A stretch of 64,000 bases of DNA. It comes from Campylobacter peloridis LMG 23910. Lineage in GTDB: Bacteria; Campylobacterota; Campylobacteria; Campylobacterales; Campylobacteraceae. The position numbers and the translations under genes were made by a program. Every line of letters starts with the position of its first letter. Position 1 is the stretch's first letter. The stretch spans positions 1,302,001 to 1,366,000 of the forward strand of contig NZ_CP007766.1 of assembly GCF_000816785.1 (NCBI RefSeq), read 5' to 3'. Shown in pieces: positions 55,881-64,000 of this stretch. The notes below the pieces were generated by a model, which ran no database searches, was not told the origin of the DNA, and saw only the letters and a list, made by a program, of their open reading frames with translations.

Positions 55881-56204
55881 ATGAAAAAAATCGTAATTTT
55901 AATGCTAGCTTTAAGCGGATTTGCATTTGCAGCTGAAGGTTCTATGAATCAATGGTTAGCATCATTTTCAATTTTAGCAGCTGGTTTAGGACTTGGTGTT
56001 GCTGCTTTAGGTGGAGCTATCGGTATGGGTAATACTGCTGCAGCTACTATCGCAGGAACTGCTAGAAATCCAGGACTTGGTGGTAAATTAATGACAACTA
56101 TGTTCATTGCTTTAGCGATGATTGAAGCACAAGTTATATATGCACTTGTTATTGCACTTATTGCTTTATATGCTAATCCATTTCAAGCATTAGTTGCAGC
56201 TTAA
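55881..56204 (+). CDS. atpE: ATP synthase F0 subunit c
   Basis: 107 residues: a 17-20 residue signal-peptide-like N-terminus (MKKIVILMLALSGFAFA) precedes the two-helix hairpin of about 80 residues. The polar loop is ARNPG (61-65) and the ion-binding glutamate is Glu82 in MIEAQVIYA. The sodium-type Gln and Ser ligands are absent, so the ring should carry protons. It lies alone, as is usual in this class, away from the atpBFHAGDC genes; atpB is 6 kb further on. An AAGGA site precedes the ATG. The cleavage of the leader is inferred. Confidence 0.94.
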   Translation: MKKIVILMLALSGFAFAAEGSMNQWLASFSILAAGLGLGVAALGGAIGMGNTAAATIAGTARNPGLGGKLMTTMFIALAMIEAQVIYALVIALIALYANPFQALVAA

Positions 56205-56211
56205 TACACTC

Positions 56212-56231
56212 AAGCTCTCACAAGAGAGCTT
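56212..56231 (+). terminator. Short hairpin after atpE
   Basis: AAGCTCTC and GAGAGCTT, an 8-bp stem with a 4-nt loop ending 6 nt before tRNA-Leu. No T run follows, so it may be a weak terminator or an RNA-processing site. Confidence 0.45.
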
Positions 56232-56237
56232 ATTTAT

Positions 56238-56323
56238 GCGGTTATGGTGGAACTGGTAGACACGCCATCTTGAGGGGGTGGTGCGCTCAGCGTGTGCGAG
56301 TTCAAATCTCGCTAACCGCACCA
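56238..56323 (+). tRNA. tRNA-Leu (anticodon GAG)
   Basis: 86 nt including an encoded CCA. The acceptor arms GCGGTTA and TAACCGC pair fully, the T-loop is GTTCAAATC, and the anticodon stem CCATC/GGTGG frames the loop TTGAGGG, with anticodon GAG for CUC and CUU codons. A long variable arm (about TGCGCTCAGCGTG) confirms a class II tRNA. Confidence 0.95.
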
Positions 56324-56344
56324 TATTCTTCAAGGATTTTTTAC

Positions 56345-56779
56345 ATGGCTTTTTATCTTCTTATTAGTGCCTTAGCTTTTTTAATACTTTTTTTTGCAAT
56401 TAAAAAATATACTTTAAAACTAGATGAACAAAAATTATTAGAACCTATTAAAACAGATATCTATCCCGAATTTTGTGAATTTATTAATGAAGAAATACGA
56501 AATGTAAAAAATGATCTTTTGCAAAATGAAATCAAATTAAAAGAAGAAGATAAAAAAGATGAATTTTTAGAGTCTTTAAGTGATATGAGTAGAAAATTAA
56601 ATCATATACAGACTATGAATTTAAGTAAAAAAAATACAAGTTTATGGGAAGAAACACTTTTTAATTTTTTAAAAGAATTAGAAAATCTTAATTCAAAATA
56701 TATACAGCAAGATGAAGAAGTAAATAACAAAATCAGAATCACCTTGCAGGAAAAATTTGCCAATTTAACAAAAAACTAA
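56345..56779 (+). CDS. Small single-pass membrane protein of unknown function (Cj0937-like)
   Basis: 144 residues from the ATG at 56345, with AAGGA 9 nt upstream. A longer frame reaches back into the tRNA gene and is rejected. One N-terminal helix (about 2-20) is followed by a charged, helical soluble part rich in Glu and Lys, with likely coiled coils. No domain was recognised. It follows tRNA-Leu by 21 nt and may share its transcript. The position next to atpE is conserved as I recall; function unknown. Confidence 0.78.
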   Translation: MAFYLLISALAFLILFFAIKKYTLKLDEQKLLEPIKTDIYPEFCEFINEEIRNVKNDLLQNEIKLKEEDKKDEFLESLSDMSRKLNHIQTMNLSKKNTSLWEETLFNFLKELENLNSKYIQQDEEVNNKIRITLQEKFANLTKN

Positions 56780-56847
56780 CAAAACAATATTATCTATTAT
56801 TTTACTTTATATATAATTTATTTGTAAATTTAACAATAAGGAACCAT

Positions 56848-58140
56848 ATGTTTACCAATAAAAAAACCAATGAAAAAATCGCCCAGTTAGAGCAATCAAA
56901 CCAAAATTTTCAAGACATACTCAATGCCATAAGCAATACCATGGCTATGATAGAATTTCAAACAGATGGAACAATTATCAATGCTAATGAAAATTTTTTA
57001 AAAACTATGAATTATTCTTTAGATGAAATTAAAGGTAAACATCATAGAATGTTTTGTTTGCCAGAAGTTGTAAATTCACAAAGATATGTTGATTTTTGGA
57101 AAGACTTAAAAAATGGAAAGTCAAGAAATGGTCTTTTTAGACGCATTGCTAAAGGTGGTAAAGATATTTATTTAGAAGCAAATTATTTACCAATTATTGA
57201 TAGCAATAATAAAGTTTATAAAGTAATTAAATTTGCAAATGATATCACTCAAAGACACTATGAAATGCTTGATCTTAAAAATACCATAGAAGCAGCTAAT
57301 AGATCAATGGCTATCATTGAATTTGATCCTCAAGGAGAAATTTTAAATGCCAATGAAAACTTTACACAAACCATGGGTTATTCTTTAAATGAAATCAAAG
57401 GTAAGCACCATAGTATGTTCTGTGAAGAAAAATTTAGAAATTCAAAAGAATACACTATATTTTGGGAAGAATTAAGAAGTGGTAAATTTCAATCAGGCAA
57501 ATTTGTTCGCTTTGGAAAAAATAATAAATTAGTATATTTAGAAGCAAGCTACAATCCAATTAAAAATGATGATGGCAAAATCTATAAAGTAATTAAATTC
57601 GCTACAGATATAACAGAACAAGTTATCAAAGATGAAGAAAAATTAAAATTAATTAGTGAATTAGCTGATCAAAATGATAATCTAACTCAAGAAGGTGATA
57701 GTGTTATAGAAAATACCGTAGAAAACATCCAAAATATAGCACAAATGATGAGTAATAGCAGCAATTTAGTTTCATCTTTAAACGATCAATCAGAGGAAAT
57801 AAAAAATATAATACAAACAATTAGCGATATAGCAGATCAAACTAATCTTTTAGCATTAAATGCTGCTATTGAAGCTGCAAGAGCTGGTGAACATGGTAGA
57901 GGCTTTGCTGTTGTTGCGGATGAAGTTAGAAATCTAGCTGAAAGAACAGGGCATTCAGTAAATGAAATAACCACAACTATAAATTCTATTAGAAATGTTA
58001 CTTCTGAAGTTGTTCAAAGCATTAAAGATGGACTAAATGGGGTTAATCAAAGTGTTGATTTAGCTAAAGAAGCTAGAGAATGTATGGAAAAAATTAGAAA
58101 TAGTTCTGCTCAAGTAGCAAAAGCTATGCAAGAAAATTAG
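56848..58140 (+). CDS. Cytosolic PAS-PAS methyl-accepting chemotaxis receptor
   Basis: 430 residues, no membrane helix. Two similar PAS domains (about 30-130 and 150-255) each carry NANENF and EIKGKHH followed by MFC, and end with YKVIKFA.DIT. A short signalling hairpin follows, with the conserved tip [25 protein letters not shown] around 340-370. The layout is like BdlA or Aer-type receptors that sense redox or a small ligand and control CheA. There is no HAMP domain and the C-terminus ends soon after the tip (AKAMQEN), making a short hairpin. The sensed signal is unknown. AAGGAACC precedes the ATG; a bidirectional terminator follows. Confidence 0.87.
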   Translation: MFTNKKTNEKIAQLEQSNQNFQDILNAISNTMAMIEFQTDGTIINANENFLKTMNYSLDEIKGKHHRMFCLPEVVNSQRYVDFWKDLKNGKSRNGLFRRIAKGGKDIYLEANYLPIIDSNNKVYKVIKFANDITQRHYEMLDLKNTIEAANRSMAIIEFDPQGEILNANENFTQTMGYSLNEIKGKHHSMFCEEKFRNSKEYTIFWEELRSGKFQSGKFVRFGKNNKLVYLEASYNPIKNDDGKIYKVIKFATDITEQVIKDEEKLKLISELADQNDNLTQEGDSVIENTVENIQNIAQMMSNSSNLVSSLNDQSEEIKNIIQTISDIADQTNLLALNAAIEAARAGEHGRGFAVVADEVRNLAERTGHSVNEITTTINSIRNVTSEVVQSIKDGLNGVNQSVDLAKEARECMEKIRNSSAQVAKAMQEN

Positions 58141-58141
58141 A

Positions 58142-58168
58142 AAGTTTTTAGCTAAAAGCTAAAAACTT
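58142..58168. terminator. Bidirectional terminator between the receptor gene and pyrC2
   Basis: AAGTTTTTAGCT and AGCTAAAAACTT form a perfect 12-bp stem with a 3-nt loop between the two convergent genes. Confidence 0.75.
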
Positions 58169-59321
58169 CCCCGTTTATTAAGTGTTTTTTGACCTTACCT
58201 TTTAAGGTATCGTTTTTATATAGGCCTTTACCTTTGGTAGAAATATTTTCATCAAAAATAATCAAGTCTGCATCATAACCTACTTCTATTTTTCCTTTAT
58301 TTAATCCCAAAAATTTAGCTTGATTAAAACTTGTAAGATCACAAAGTTCTCTCCAATTTAAAATTTTATTATCTACGAAATAAGTAAAACATAAACTAGC
58401 ATATGAATTTATACTATCAATCCCAAATCCTGCCTCATCAAATGCTAAATTTTTATTTGTTTTTGGAGAATGTAATGAACTTAAAAAACTAATCTCTTGA
58501 TTTTTTAACATTTTTTGTAAATCATCAAGTTCTTCTTTTGCCCTTAATGGTGGTAAAATTTTAGCTTGAGTATTAAAATTCTCACACGCATCTTCGCTTT
58601 TAATAAGATGATGTATAGAAATTTCACTAAAATCATCTTTTAAAATTTCAAAAGATTTTTTTATACCCAAACAATCAAAACTTGCTTTATTTTTATAAAA
58701 TTGTACAATTTGCTTCATTTTTGCTACTTCACTAATTTCAGCTATATCACTAATTCCTATAAGTCCTAATTCAAAACTTGTTTTTCCATCATTCATAACA
58801 CCATGATCATCAAAATTTTCATCAAAACATTTTAAAAAAACTATGCTATTTTTCATACTTGCATATTGCATACTTTGCCTTAATAAATTTGAACCTAAAC
58901 TACTTTGAATTTCTAAGCCTTTAGCACCATTATCCAATAAAATAGAAATATCTTTTAATTTGCCTTCGTTATTAACAGCTTTAATTGTAGGAAGTATAGT
59001 AATTTTAAAAGATTTTAATTTATCAAAATAAAGCATATAAAATTGAGTGTTTGCATCTAATAAGCTATCTCTTAAGACAATAGTTCCAACCCCACCTTGT
59101 AAGCATGATTTTTCTAAATAACATAGATTATCAACACTAAAACTATCATCACATAAACTAACATTTAAATCAATAAAAGAAGGAAGTAAAGTTTTACCCT
59201 GTAAGTCAAGAACATCACAATCATCACTTTGTAAAATACTGCCAATTTCTATAATCTTACCATCTTTAATTCTAAGATCAACTTGCTCTTCACCATAAAT
59301 TTTTGCATGTTTAATAATCAT
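58152..59321 (-). CDS. pyrC2: Non-catalytic dihydroorotase homologue (PyrC2-like)
   Basis: 389 residues from the ATG at 59321, with AAAGGAG upstream; an earlier in-frame start lies inside gpsA. The fold is amidohydrolase: LQGKTLLPSFIDLNVSL at about 50, and a C-terminal GKIEVGYDADLIIFD. The usual D-x-H-x-H metal motif reads DLNVSL, so both histidines are lost, and the carboxylated lysine is not obvious. Such homologues are known as non-enzymatic partners of aspartate transcarbamoylase in other bacteria; that role is possible here. It overlaps gpsA by 4 nt (ATGA). Confidence 0.85.
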   Translation of the reverse strand: MIIKHAKIYGEEQVDLRIKDGKIIEIGSILQSDDCDVLDLQGKTLLPSFIDLNVSLCDDSFSVDNLCYLEKSCLQGGVGTIVLRDSLLDANTQFYMLYFDKLKSFKITILPTIKAVNNEGKLKDISILLDNGAKGLEIQSSLGSNLLRQSMQYASMKNSIVFLKCFDENFDDHGVMNDGKTSFELGLIGISDIAEISEVAKMKQIVQFYKNKASFDCLGIKKSFEILKDDFSEISIHHLIKSEDACENFNTQAKILPPLRAKEELDDLQKMLKNQEISFLSSLHSPKTNKNLAFDEAGFGIDSINSYASLCFTYFVDNKILNWRELCDLTSFNQAKFLGLNKGKIEVGYDADLIIFDENISTKGKGLYKNDTLKGKVKKHLINGEVFSF

Positions 59322-60217
59322 GAAATCTCCTTTGGTAACATTAAATCTACAAGACATTCTTGAGCTTTTTTTCCTTCAAGCATTAAAACAACCTCATGAA
59401 CTATAGGGGTATAAATTTTGTGTTTTTTTGCTAAGGTATTAATTGCAAACGCAGTTTGAACGCCTTCTGCAACTTCGCCAAGTCCTTTTAAAATTTCGCT
59501 TAAAGGTTTATTTTTAGCTAAATCCAGCCCAACTCTATAATTTCTTGATAAAGTGCTAGAAGCAGTTAAAAACAAATCTCCTGCTCCGCTTAAACCTAAA
59601 AATGTTTCTTCTTTTGCACCAAAAAATTTACCAAACCTATGCATTTCTATAAGCCCTCTTGAAATTAAAGAAGCTCTTGCATTATTACCAAGACTAAGTC
59701 CATCACAAACTCCACTAGCAATAGCTAAAACATTTTTATAAGCTCCACAAATTTCTGCTCCTCTTACATCATCGCCCACATAAGTTTTAATATAATTTGG
59801 AAAAAAACTAGCAAATTCTTTAGCATTTTGTTGGTTATACGCATTTATAACTAAAGCACAAGGTAATTTTTGCATCACTTCACTTGCAAAAGATGGCCCG
59901 CTTAAAACACAAATTTGCTCTTTATCTACAAATTCTAAAAAAATTTCATCTAAAAATTGACAAGTATTAGTTTCTATACCCTTTGAAGCAATGAGAATTT
60001 TTTGTTTTTTATTTTCAAAATTCTCTCTTAAATAAGATCTTATACCTTGAGTACTTAAAGCAAACACTAAGAATTCACACTCTAAAGCCTCTTTAATATT
60101 TACAAAATTTGGCACAGCTTTTTGGTGAAAGGAAGTAATAAGGCAAGAATTATTCACACTCAAAGCATCATAAATCGCACTACCCCATTTTCCTGCACCA
60201 ATGACTGCTATTTTCAT
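59318..60217 (-). CDS. gpsA: Glycerol-3-phosphate dehydrogenase [NAD(P)+]
   Basis: 299 residues. The Rossmann motif IGAGKWGSAI is at 5-14; ASKGIE, LSGPSFASEV, AGAYKNVLAIASGV with the catalytic lysine in AYKN (written CGAYKNVLA), and GLSGAGDLFLT are intact. The enzyme makes sn-glycerol 3-phosphate for phospholipids. It follows gatB by 2 nt with a weak ribosome site and is coupled to pyrC2. Slightly shorter than E. coli GpsA (339). Confidence 0.95.
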   Translation of the reverse strand: MKIAVIGAGKWGSAIYDALSVNNSCLITSFHQKAVPNFVNIKEALECEFLVFALSTQGIRSYLRENFENKKQKILIASKGIETNTCQFLDEIFLEFVDKEQICVLSGPSFASEVMQKLPCALVINAYNQQNAKEFASFFPNYIKTYVGDDVRGAEICGAYKNVLAIASGVCDGLSLGNNARASLISRGLIEMHRFGKFFGAKEETFLGLSGAGDLFLTASSTLSRNYRVGLDLAKNKPLSEILKGLGEVAEGVQTAFAINTLAKKHKIYTPIVHEVVLMLEGKKAQECLVDLMLPKEIS

Positions 60218-60219
60218 AA

Positions 60220-61638
60220 TTAACCAAGTTTTGCTTTTAAAATTTCATTCACTTTAGCAGGATTAAACGCGCCCTTGCCTGCTTTCATAGTTTGACCAAC
60301 AAAAAATCCAAAAAGCTTATCTTTACCGCTTTTGTATTCAGCTACTTTATCTTCATTAGATTTTAATATCTCATCAATGATTTTTTCTATAGCTCCATCA
60401 TCACTAACTTGTTTTAAACCTAATTTTTCTATGGCCTCATCAATATCAACTTGCGTATTTTCAAAAACATAAGCAAGTATATCTTTAGCTGCTTTAGCAC
60501 TTATTATACCCTCTTGTATGCGTTTGATTAAAAGAGCTAATTTTTCTTGTTTAACAGGTGAATTTTCTATAGTTAATTCGCCTTTTAACAAGCCCATAAG
60601 CTCTGTTGTAAGCCAAGTAACGCATAGTTTTGGATTTAAATTTTGCGAAATTAAATATTCAAAATACTTACAAAGCTCTAAAGATGAAATTAAAACCTCA
60701 CTATCACTTTCTTTGATTCCAAGTTCATTGATAAATTTTGCTTTTTTCTCATCAGGTAACTCAGGAATTTTTGCATCTAACATATCATCATCTAAAAGCA
60801 CAGGCAATAAATCAGGATCTGGAAAATACCTATACTCAGCAGAATCTTCCTTACCTCTCATGCTTCTTGTTACCAAATTTGTGGTATCAAATAAGCGTGT
60901 TTCTTGCACCACTTCTTTATCATATATTCCATCTTCCCAAGCTTGACTTTGACGCATTACTTCATAATCAATAGCTTTTTGTATAAAACGAAAAGAATTT
61001 AGATTTTTAATCTCAACTCTTGTGTAAAGCTTGGTATCTCCTTTTGGGCGTATGCTTACATTTGCATCACATCTAAAGCTTCCTTCTTGCATATTTGCAT
61101 CAGAAATATCCAAAAATCTTATAATAGAATGAAGTTTTTTAAGATACGCAACAGCCTCATCAGAACTTCTAAGCTCTGGCTCACTAACTATCTCAAGCAA
61201 AGGGGTGCCTGCTCTATTTAGATCCACTTTAGAATAAGCACCCTCATGTATATTCTTACCCGCATCTTCTTCTAAATGAGCCCTTGTTATGCCTATGCGT
61301 TTGTTTTCTCCATTTATATTTATAAACAACTCCCCATTTTCTACAATAGGAATATCAAATTGTGAAATTTGATAAGCTTTAGGCAAATCAGGATAGAAAT
61401 AATTTTTTCTATTGAAAATACTTTTTTTATTTATAGTAGCATTAACTGCTTTTCCAAAATATATAGCTTTTTTAACCGCTTCTTCGTTTAATACAGGCAA
61501 AGCACCTGGTAATGCCAAACATGTAGGGCATACATTGGTATTTGCTTTTTCCCCAAAAGAAGTAGCGCAAGAGCAAAAGATCTTGGTTTTGGTATTTAAT
61601 TGTGCATGAACTTCAAGTCCAATAACTACTTCAAACAT
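60220..61638 (-). CDS. gatB: Asp-tRNA(Asn)/Glu-tRNA(Gln) amidotransferase subunit B
   Basis: 472 residues. Starts [21 protein letters not shown], with the zinc-type cysteines C21, C23, C37 and C40 in FCSCATSF and [33 protein letters not shown], and the [11 protein letters not shown] segment are diagnostic; the C-terminal YqeY-like domain ends the protein. GatB phosphorylates mischarged tRNA before transfer of ammonia from GatA, needed since many Epsilonproteobacteria lack GlnRS or AsnRS. AAGGAAAATTTTA precedes the ATG. Confidence 0.97.
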   Translation of the reverse strand: MFEVVIGLEVHAQLNTKTKIFCSCATSFGEKANTNVCPTCLALPGALPVLNEEAVKKAIYFGKAVNATINKKSIFNRKNYFYPDLPKAYQISQFDIPIVENGELFININGENKRIGITRAHLEEDAGKNIHEGAYSKVDLNRAGTPLLEIVSEPELRSSDEAVAYLKKLHSIIRFLDISDANMQEGSFRCDANVSIRPKGDTKLYTRVEIKNLNSFRFIQKAIDYEVMRQSQAWEDGIYDKEVVQETRLFDTTNLVTRSMRGKEDSAEYRYFPDPDLLPVLLDDDMLDAKIPELPDEKKAKFINELGIKESDSEVLISSLELCKYFEYLISQNLNPKLCVTWLTTELMGLLKGELTIENSPVKQEKLALLIKRIQEGIISAKAAKDILAYVFENTQVDIDEAIEKLGLKQVSDDGAIEKIIDEILKSNEDKVAEYKSGKDKLFGFFVGQTMKAGKGAFNPAKVNEILKAKLG

Positions 61639-61725
61639 TAAAATTTTCCTTGAGTTTTTATTTATTTTATCGTTTTTTATTTCAAAAAGAGTTTAAAAAA
61701 AGAATATTTAAAGACTAAATAACAA

Positions 61726-61753
61726 AAAAAGCAAAAATAATTTTTTGCTTTTT
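61726..61753 (-). terminator. Terminator of atpB
   Basis: AAAAAGCAAAAA and TTTTTGCTTTTT, a 12-bp AT-rich stem with a 4-nt loop just after the atpB stop. Confidence 0.45.
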
Positions 61754-61758
61754 AAAAA

Positions 61759-62439
61759 TTAATGATGTTCATCAACAACAGTTGCACCAGCTAAATAAAC
61801 ATAAGTTAAAATCATAAATATAAAAGATTGTAAAAAGGCCATAAAAGTTAAAAGCATATAAGCAGGAAGTGGTGCTATCCAAGGAACTAAAGCTAAAATA
61901 ACAGCTAAAAATAAGTCATCACCTTTTATATTTCCAAATAAACGAAATGATAAAGATATAACTCTTGAAATATGAGAAACTACCTCTATAGGAAACATCA
62001 ATGGAGCTAAAATTTTAACAGGACCCATAAAATGGGCAAAATACTTAAAAAAACCTTGAGTTCTTATACCTTCAAAATGATAATAAAAAAATACAATAAT
62101 AGCTAAAGATGCACTAAAATTTAAACTAGCACTAGGAGCTTCAAAACCTGGAATAATACCAATTAAATTACTAAAAAAGACTATAAAACCTATAGTTGCT
62201 ACCAAAGGAAGATATTTTCTTGCAGCTTCTTCGCTTCCCATAGTATCTCTTCCCATACTCAATATACCTTCCATATAAGCTTCTGCTAAGTTTTGACTTC
62301 CTCTTGGAACAATTTGCATAGAGCTTGTTGCAAGTTTTGCTAAAAGTATAGAAATAACAACCACTATACCTAAATGAAAAAAATAAGCAAAAGTATGACT
62401 AGAATCAATAAAAGAACTAAACAAAAATAAATCTTTCAT
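61759..62439 (-). CDS. atpB: ATP synthase F0 subunit a
   Basis: 226 residues, with six hydrophobic segments. The conserved arginine is Arg166 in SLSFRLFGN, and PRGSQN and GRDTMGSEE precede it. Subunit a makes the proton half-channels next to the c-ring encoded by atpE at 55881-56204. The AtpI gene and the F1 genes are not beside it, as in other campylobacters. AAAAAACC... precedes the ATG without a strong ribosome site. Confidence 0.96.
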   Translation of the reverse strand: MKDLFLFSSFIDSSHTFAYFFHLGIVVVISILLAKLATSSMQIVPRGSQNLAEAYMEGILSMGRDTMGSEEAARKYLPLVATIGFIVFFSNLIGIIPGFEAPSASLNFSASLAIIVFFYYHFEGIRTQGFFKYFAHFMGPVKILAPLMFPIEVVSHISRVISLSFRLFGNIKGDDLFLAVILALVPWIAPLPAYMLLTFMAFLQSFIFMILTYVYLAGATVVDEHH

Positions 62440-62508
62440 TAAAAAACCTCAGTAGTATAAAATAATTATTTCAAATTGTATAAAAAACTTGCTTATAATT
62501 TAATGAAA

Positions 62509-64000
62509 TTATTCTTTAAGAATTTTATTTGCACAAAAATATCCACCTATAATAGCACCAGTAAATCCACCACCTGGAAATATAAAAGCATTTGCAAAAT
62601 ATAAATTTTTTATAATATCGCTTTTATAATTTAAACGATATTTACTTCCTTCCTTATCTTGAGAAAATCCATAAATCGTTCCTTCATAAGCTTTTGTATA
62701 TCTTTGTATAGTCTTTGGAGTGGCTAATTCTTTATGTATTAAATAAGAACTTAAATTTGGAAAAATTTCATCTAATCTTTTTATGATAGAATTTAAAACT
62801 TCATCTTTTTTATTTTCATATTCATCTTTTGATAAATTCCATTCATCATAATTAGAACTAATCGCCACAACGCCTAAAAATTTGTCATTATCATTACTTA
62901 AACCATTATCTATTTTAGAATAATTCACAAAAGCCATAGGACGCTTTTTCAAATCTATTTTTAGCATATTTGTTTCATCTATATCAAAAAATTCATCATT
63001 AAAAATAAAATTACAATAATCCATATCCTTATAAATATCAGAAATATTTTTATCATATATAAAATAAGCACTTATTAAAGAACAAGCTCTTTTTTTGGAA
63101 TTTAAAAAATTTATTTCATTTTGCAAATTTAAATTCTTTAGCAAATCTTTATAAACTATCAAAGGATCACAATTTGCTATGATTTTATCAGCAAAAATTT
63201 CTATTTTTTTATTATCTTTTATATATTCTACTCCATAAGCAAAATTATCTTTTGTGAGTATTTTTACAACTTCAGCCTTTGTTAATACTTCTCCATTATT
63301 TTCTTTTATTATATTAGCTAAAGCATCGCTTAAGCTTTGAGAACCGCCTTTTATATAAACACCACTATCATAATAATGCTTTTGAGCAATAGCATGAAAA
63401 CTAAATATAAATTCCTTGCTATCGTGATGATAATAACCTAAATTTGCATTTAATATTTTTTTTAATTTTTTGTCTTTAATGAAAGAATTTAAAACTTCAT
63501 CTACTTTTTTATTCATAATTTTATTTTTTAAAAAAATCCAAGCAGTTGTAAATGGATATAAAAAAAGTTCTAAAAAATTCATATCCCAAGGAAATCTTCT
63601 AACCGCATAAGCTTGAAGCTTGATAGAGTCGAAATATTTATCTATGCCTTTACATTCTTGTGGAAATTCTTGCTTTAATATAGCTTTTGCATTTTCTATA
63701 CCATGAGGCAATGTTAAATTATAGTTTTTACTTTTAATACTCCAAGCGCTTGGTAATTTTATAAATTTTATTTTTTTATCTAAGCCTAATTTTTTAAATA
63801 TTATATGCTTCATATCTGTTTTAAAATCTCCAAAATCCATCTCGTGAAGTCCCGCATCTATCAAAATGCCTTTTCTTTTAAAACAAGTTGCACATCCACC
63901 TATTAAAAAATGTTGTTCTAAAATCAAAACTTTTTTACCATTTTTAGCTAAATACGCTCCAGCACATAAGCCTCCAAGTCCTGATCCTATAATCACTATA
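62509..64000 (-). CDS. CrtI/phytoene-desaturase-type FAD oxidoreductase (5' end off window)
   Basis: At least 497 codons; the frame stays open to the right edge, and the residues before IIGSGLGGL are I-V, so the real start is outside and the GTG at 63996 is internal. The FAD-binding GSGLGGLCAGAYLAKNGKKVLILE and the C-terminal YFANAFIFPGGGFTGAIIGGY are those of the carotenoid-desaturase/FAD-dependent oxidoreductase family. KGGSQSLSDALA is also typical. Campylobacter makes no carotenoids that I know of, so the substrate may be another lipid or quinone-like compound. A membrane association is likely. The function is unknown. Confidence 0.8.
   Translation of the reverse strand, partial: IVIIGSGLGGLCAGAYLAKNGKKVLILEQHFLIGGCATCFKRKGILIDAGLHEMDFGDFKTDMKHIIFKKLGLDKKIKFIKLPSAWSIKSKNYNLTLPHGIENAKAILKQEFPQECKGIDKYFDSIKLQAYAVRRFPWDMNFLELFLYPFTTAWIFLKNKIMNKKVDEVLNSFIKDKKLKKILNANLGYYHHDSKEFIFSFHAIAQKHYYDSGVYIKGGSQSLSDALANIIKENNGEVLTKAEVVKILTKDNFAYGVEYIKDNKKIEIFADKIIANCDPLIVYKDLLKNLNLQNEINFLNSKKRACSLISAYFIYDKNISDIYKDMDYCNFIFNDEFFDIDETNMLKIDLKKRPMAFVNYSKIDNGLSNDNDKFLGVVAISSNYDEWNLSKDEYENKKDEVLNSIIKRLDEIFPNLSSYLIHKELATPKTIQRYTKAYEGTIYGFSQDKEGSKYRLNYKSDIIKNLYFANAFIFPGGGFTGAIIGGYFCANKILKE

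Noticed and set aside
56270-56779. A longer start for the small membrane protein, reaching into the tRNA
   Set aside because: The extension would translate tRNA-Leu sequence. The ATG at 56345 has AAGGA upstream and begins at the membrane helix.

Overview
The window looks like a chromosome segment of a thermotolerant Campylobacter of the C. lari group. It is very AT-rich, codes densely on both strands, favours TTA, AAA and ATT codons, uses AAGGA-type ribosome binding sites, and has many TTG and GTG starts and 1, 4 or 11-nt gene overlaps. The gene blocks match ones I recall from C. jejuni: the P19 iron locus (Cj1658-Cj1665), uvrB-priA-ispG (Cj0680-Cj0686), rsmH-ppiD-ftsA-ftsZ (Cj0691-Cj0696), serA-rpsA-ispH-aroA-pheT-pheS (Cj0891-Cj0898), pckA-pycB-atpE (Cj0932-Cj0937) and pyrC2-gpsA-gatB with atpB (Cj1195-Cj1204). 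Locus tags are from memory. The species call is an inference.

Region 1 (1-10,020, all minus strand) is the accessory part. Three tandem paralogous genes encode very large two-partner-secretion (TPS, filamentous-haemagglutinin type) exoproteins; the one at the left edge runs off the window. Each has a poly-G tract (10, 10 and 9 G) inside the extended signal peptide, in frame in all three. Outer neighbours share a 676-bp near-identical direct repeat covering the end of one gene, the spacer and the start of the next, so the array looks able to switch phase and change copy number. No TpsB transporter is in the window.

Region 2 (10,149-18,480) is a Fur-type iron-uptake operon: FTR1-like permease, P19, a DUF2318 membrane protein, two MacB-like permeases, an ABC ATPase and two thioredoxin-fold lipoproteins. 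Two good Fur-box matches lie upstream, and a strong hairpin sits right after p19.

Region 3 (18,481-24,164) holds dctA, a D-amino-acid-transaminase-like gene, a GT90 glycosyltransferase, a small membrane protein, an FtsL-like membrane protein and rsmH. Region 4 (24,225-30,259) is a division and envelope run: a degenerate class II aldolase, ppiD, ftsA, ftsZ and pncB. Region 5 (30,243-38,468) has ispG, a periplasmic C69 dipeptidase, priA, an orphan pseudopilin, a ZapA/ZapB-like pair, uvrB and efp.

Region 6 (38,529-56,779) is metabolic and informational: serA, rpsA, ispH, aroA, pheT, pheS, a HIT protein, pckA, pycB, three tandem sodium:neurotransmitter symporter (NSS) genes, atpE with a structured leader, tRNA-Leu(GAG) and a small membrane protein. 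Region 7 (56,848-64,000) has a soluble PAS-PAS chemoreceptor, a non-catalytic dihydroorotase homologue, gpsA, gatB, atpB and a partial CrtI-type FAD oxidoreductase cut by the right edge.

No gene-free gap exceeds 300 bases; the longest is the 259-base dctA/ftr1 divergent spacer. I saw no CRISPR array, insertion sequence, rRNA or prophage.
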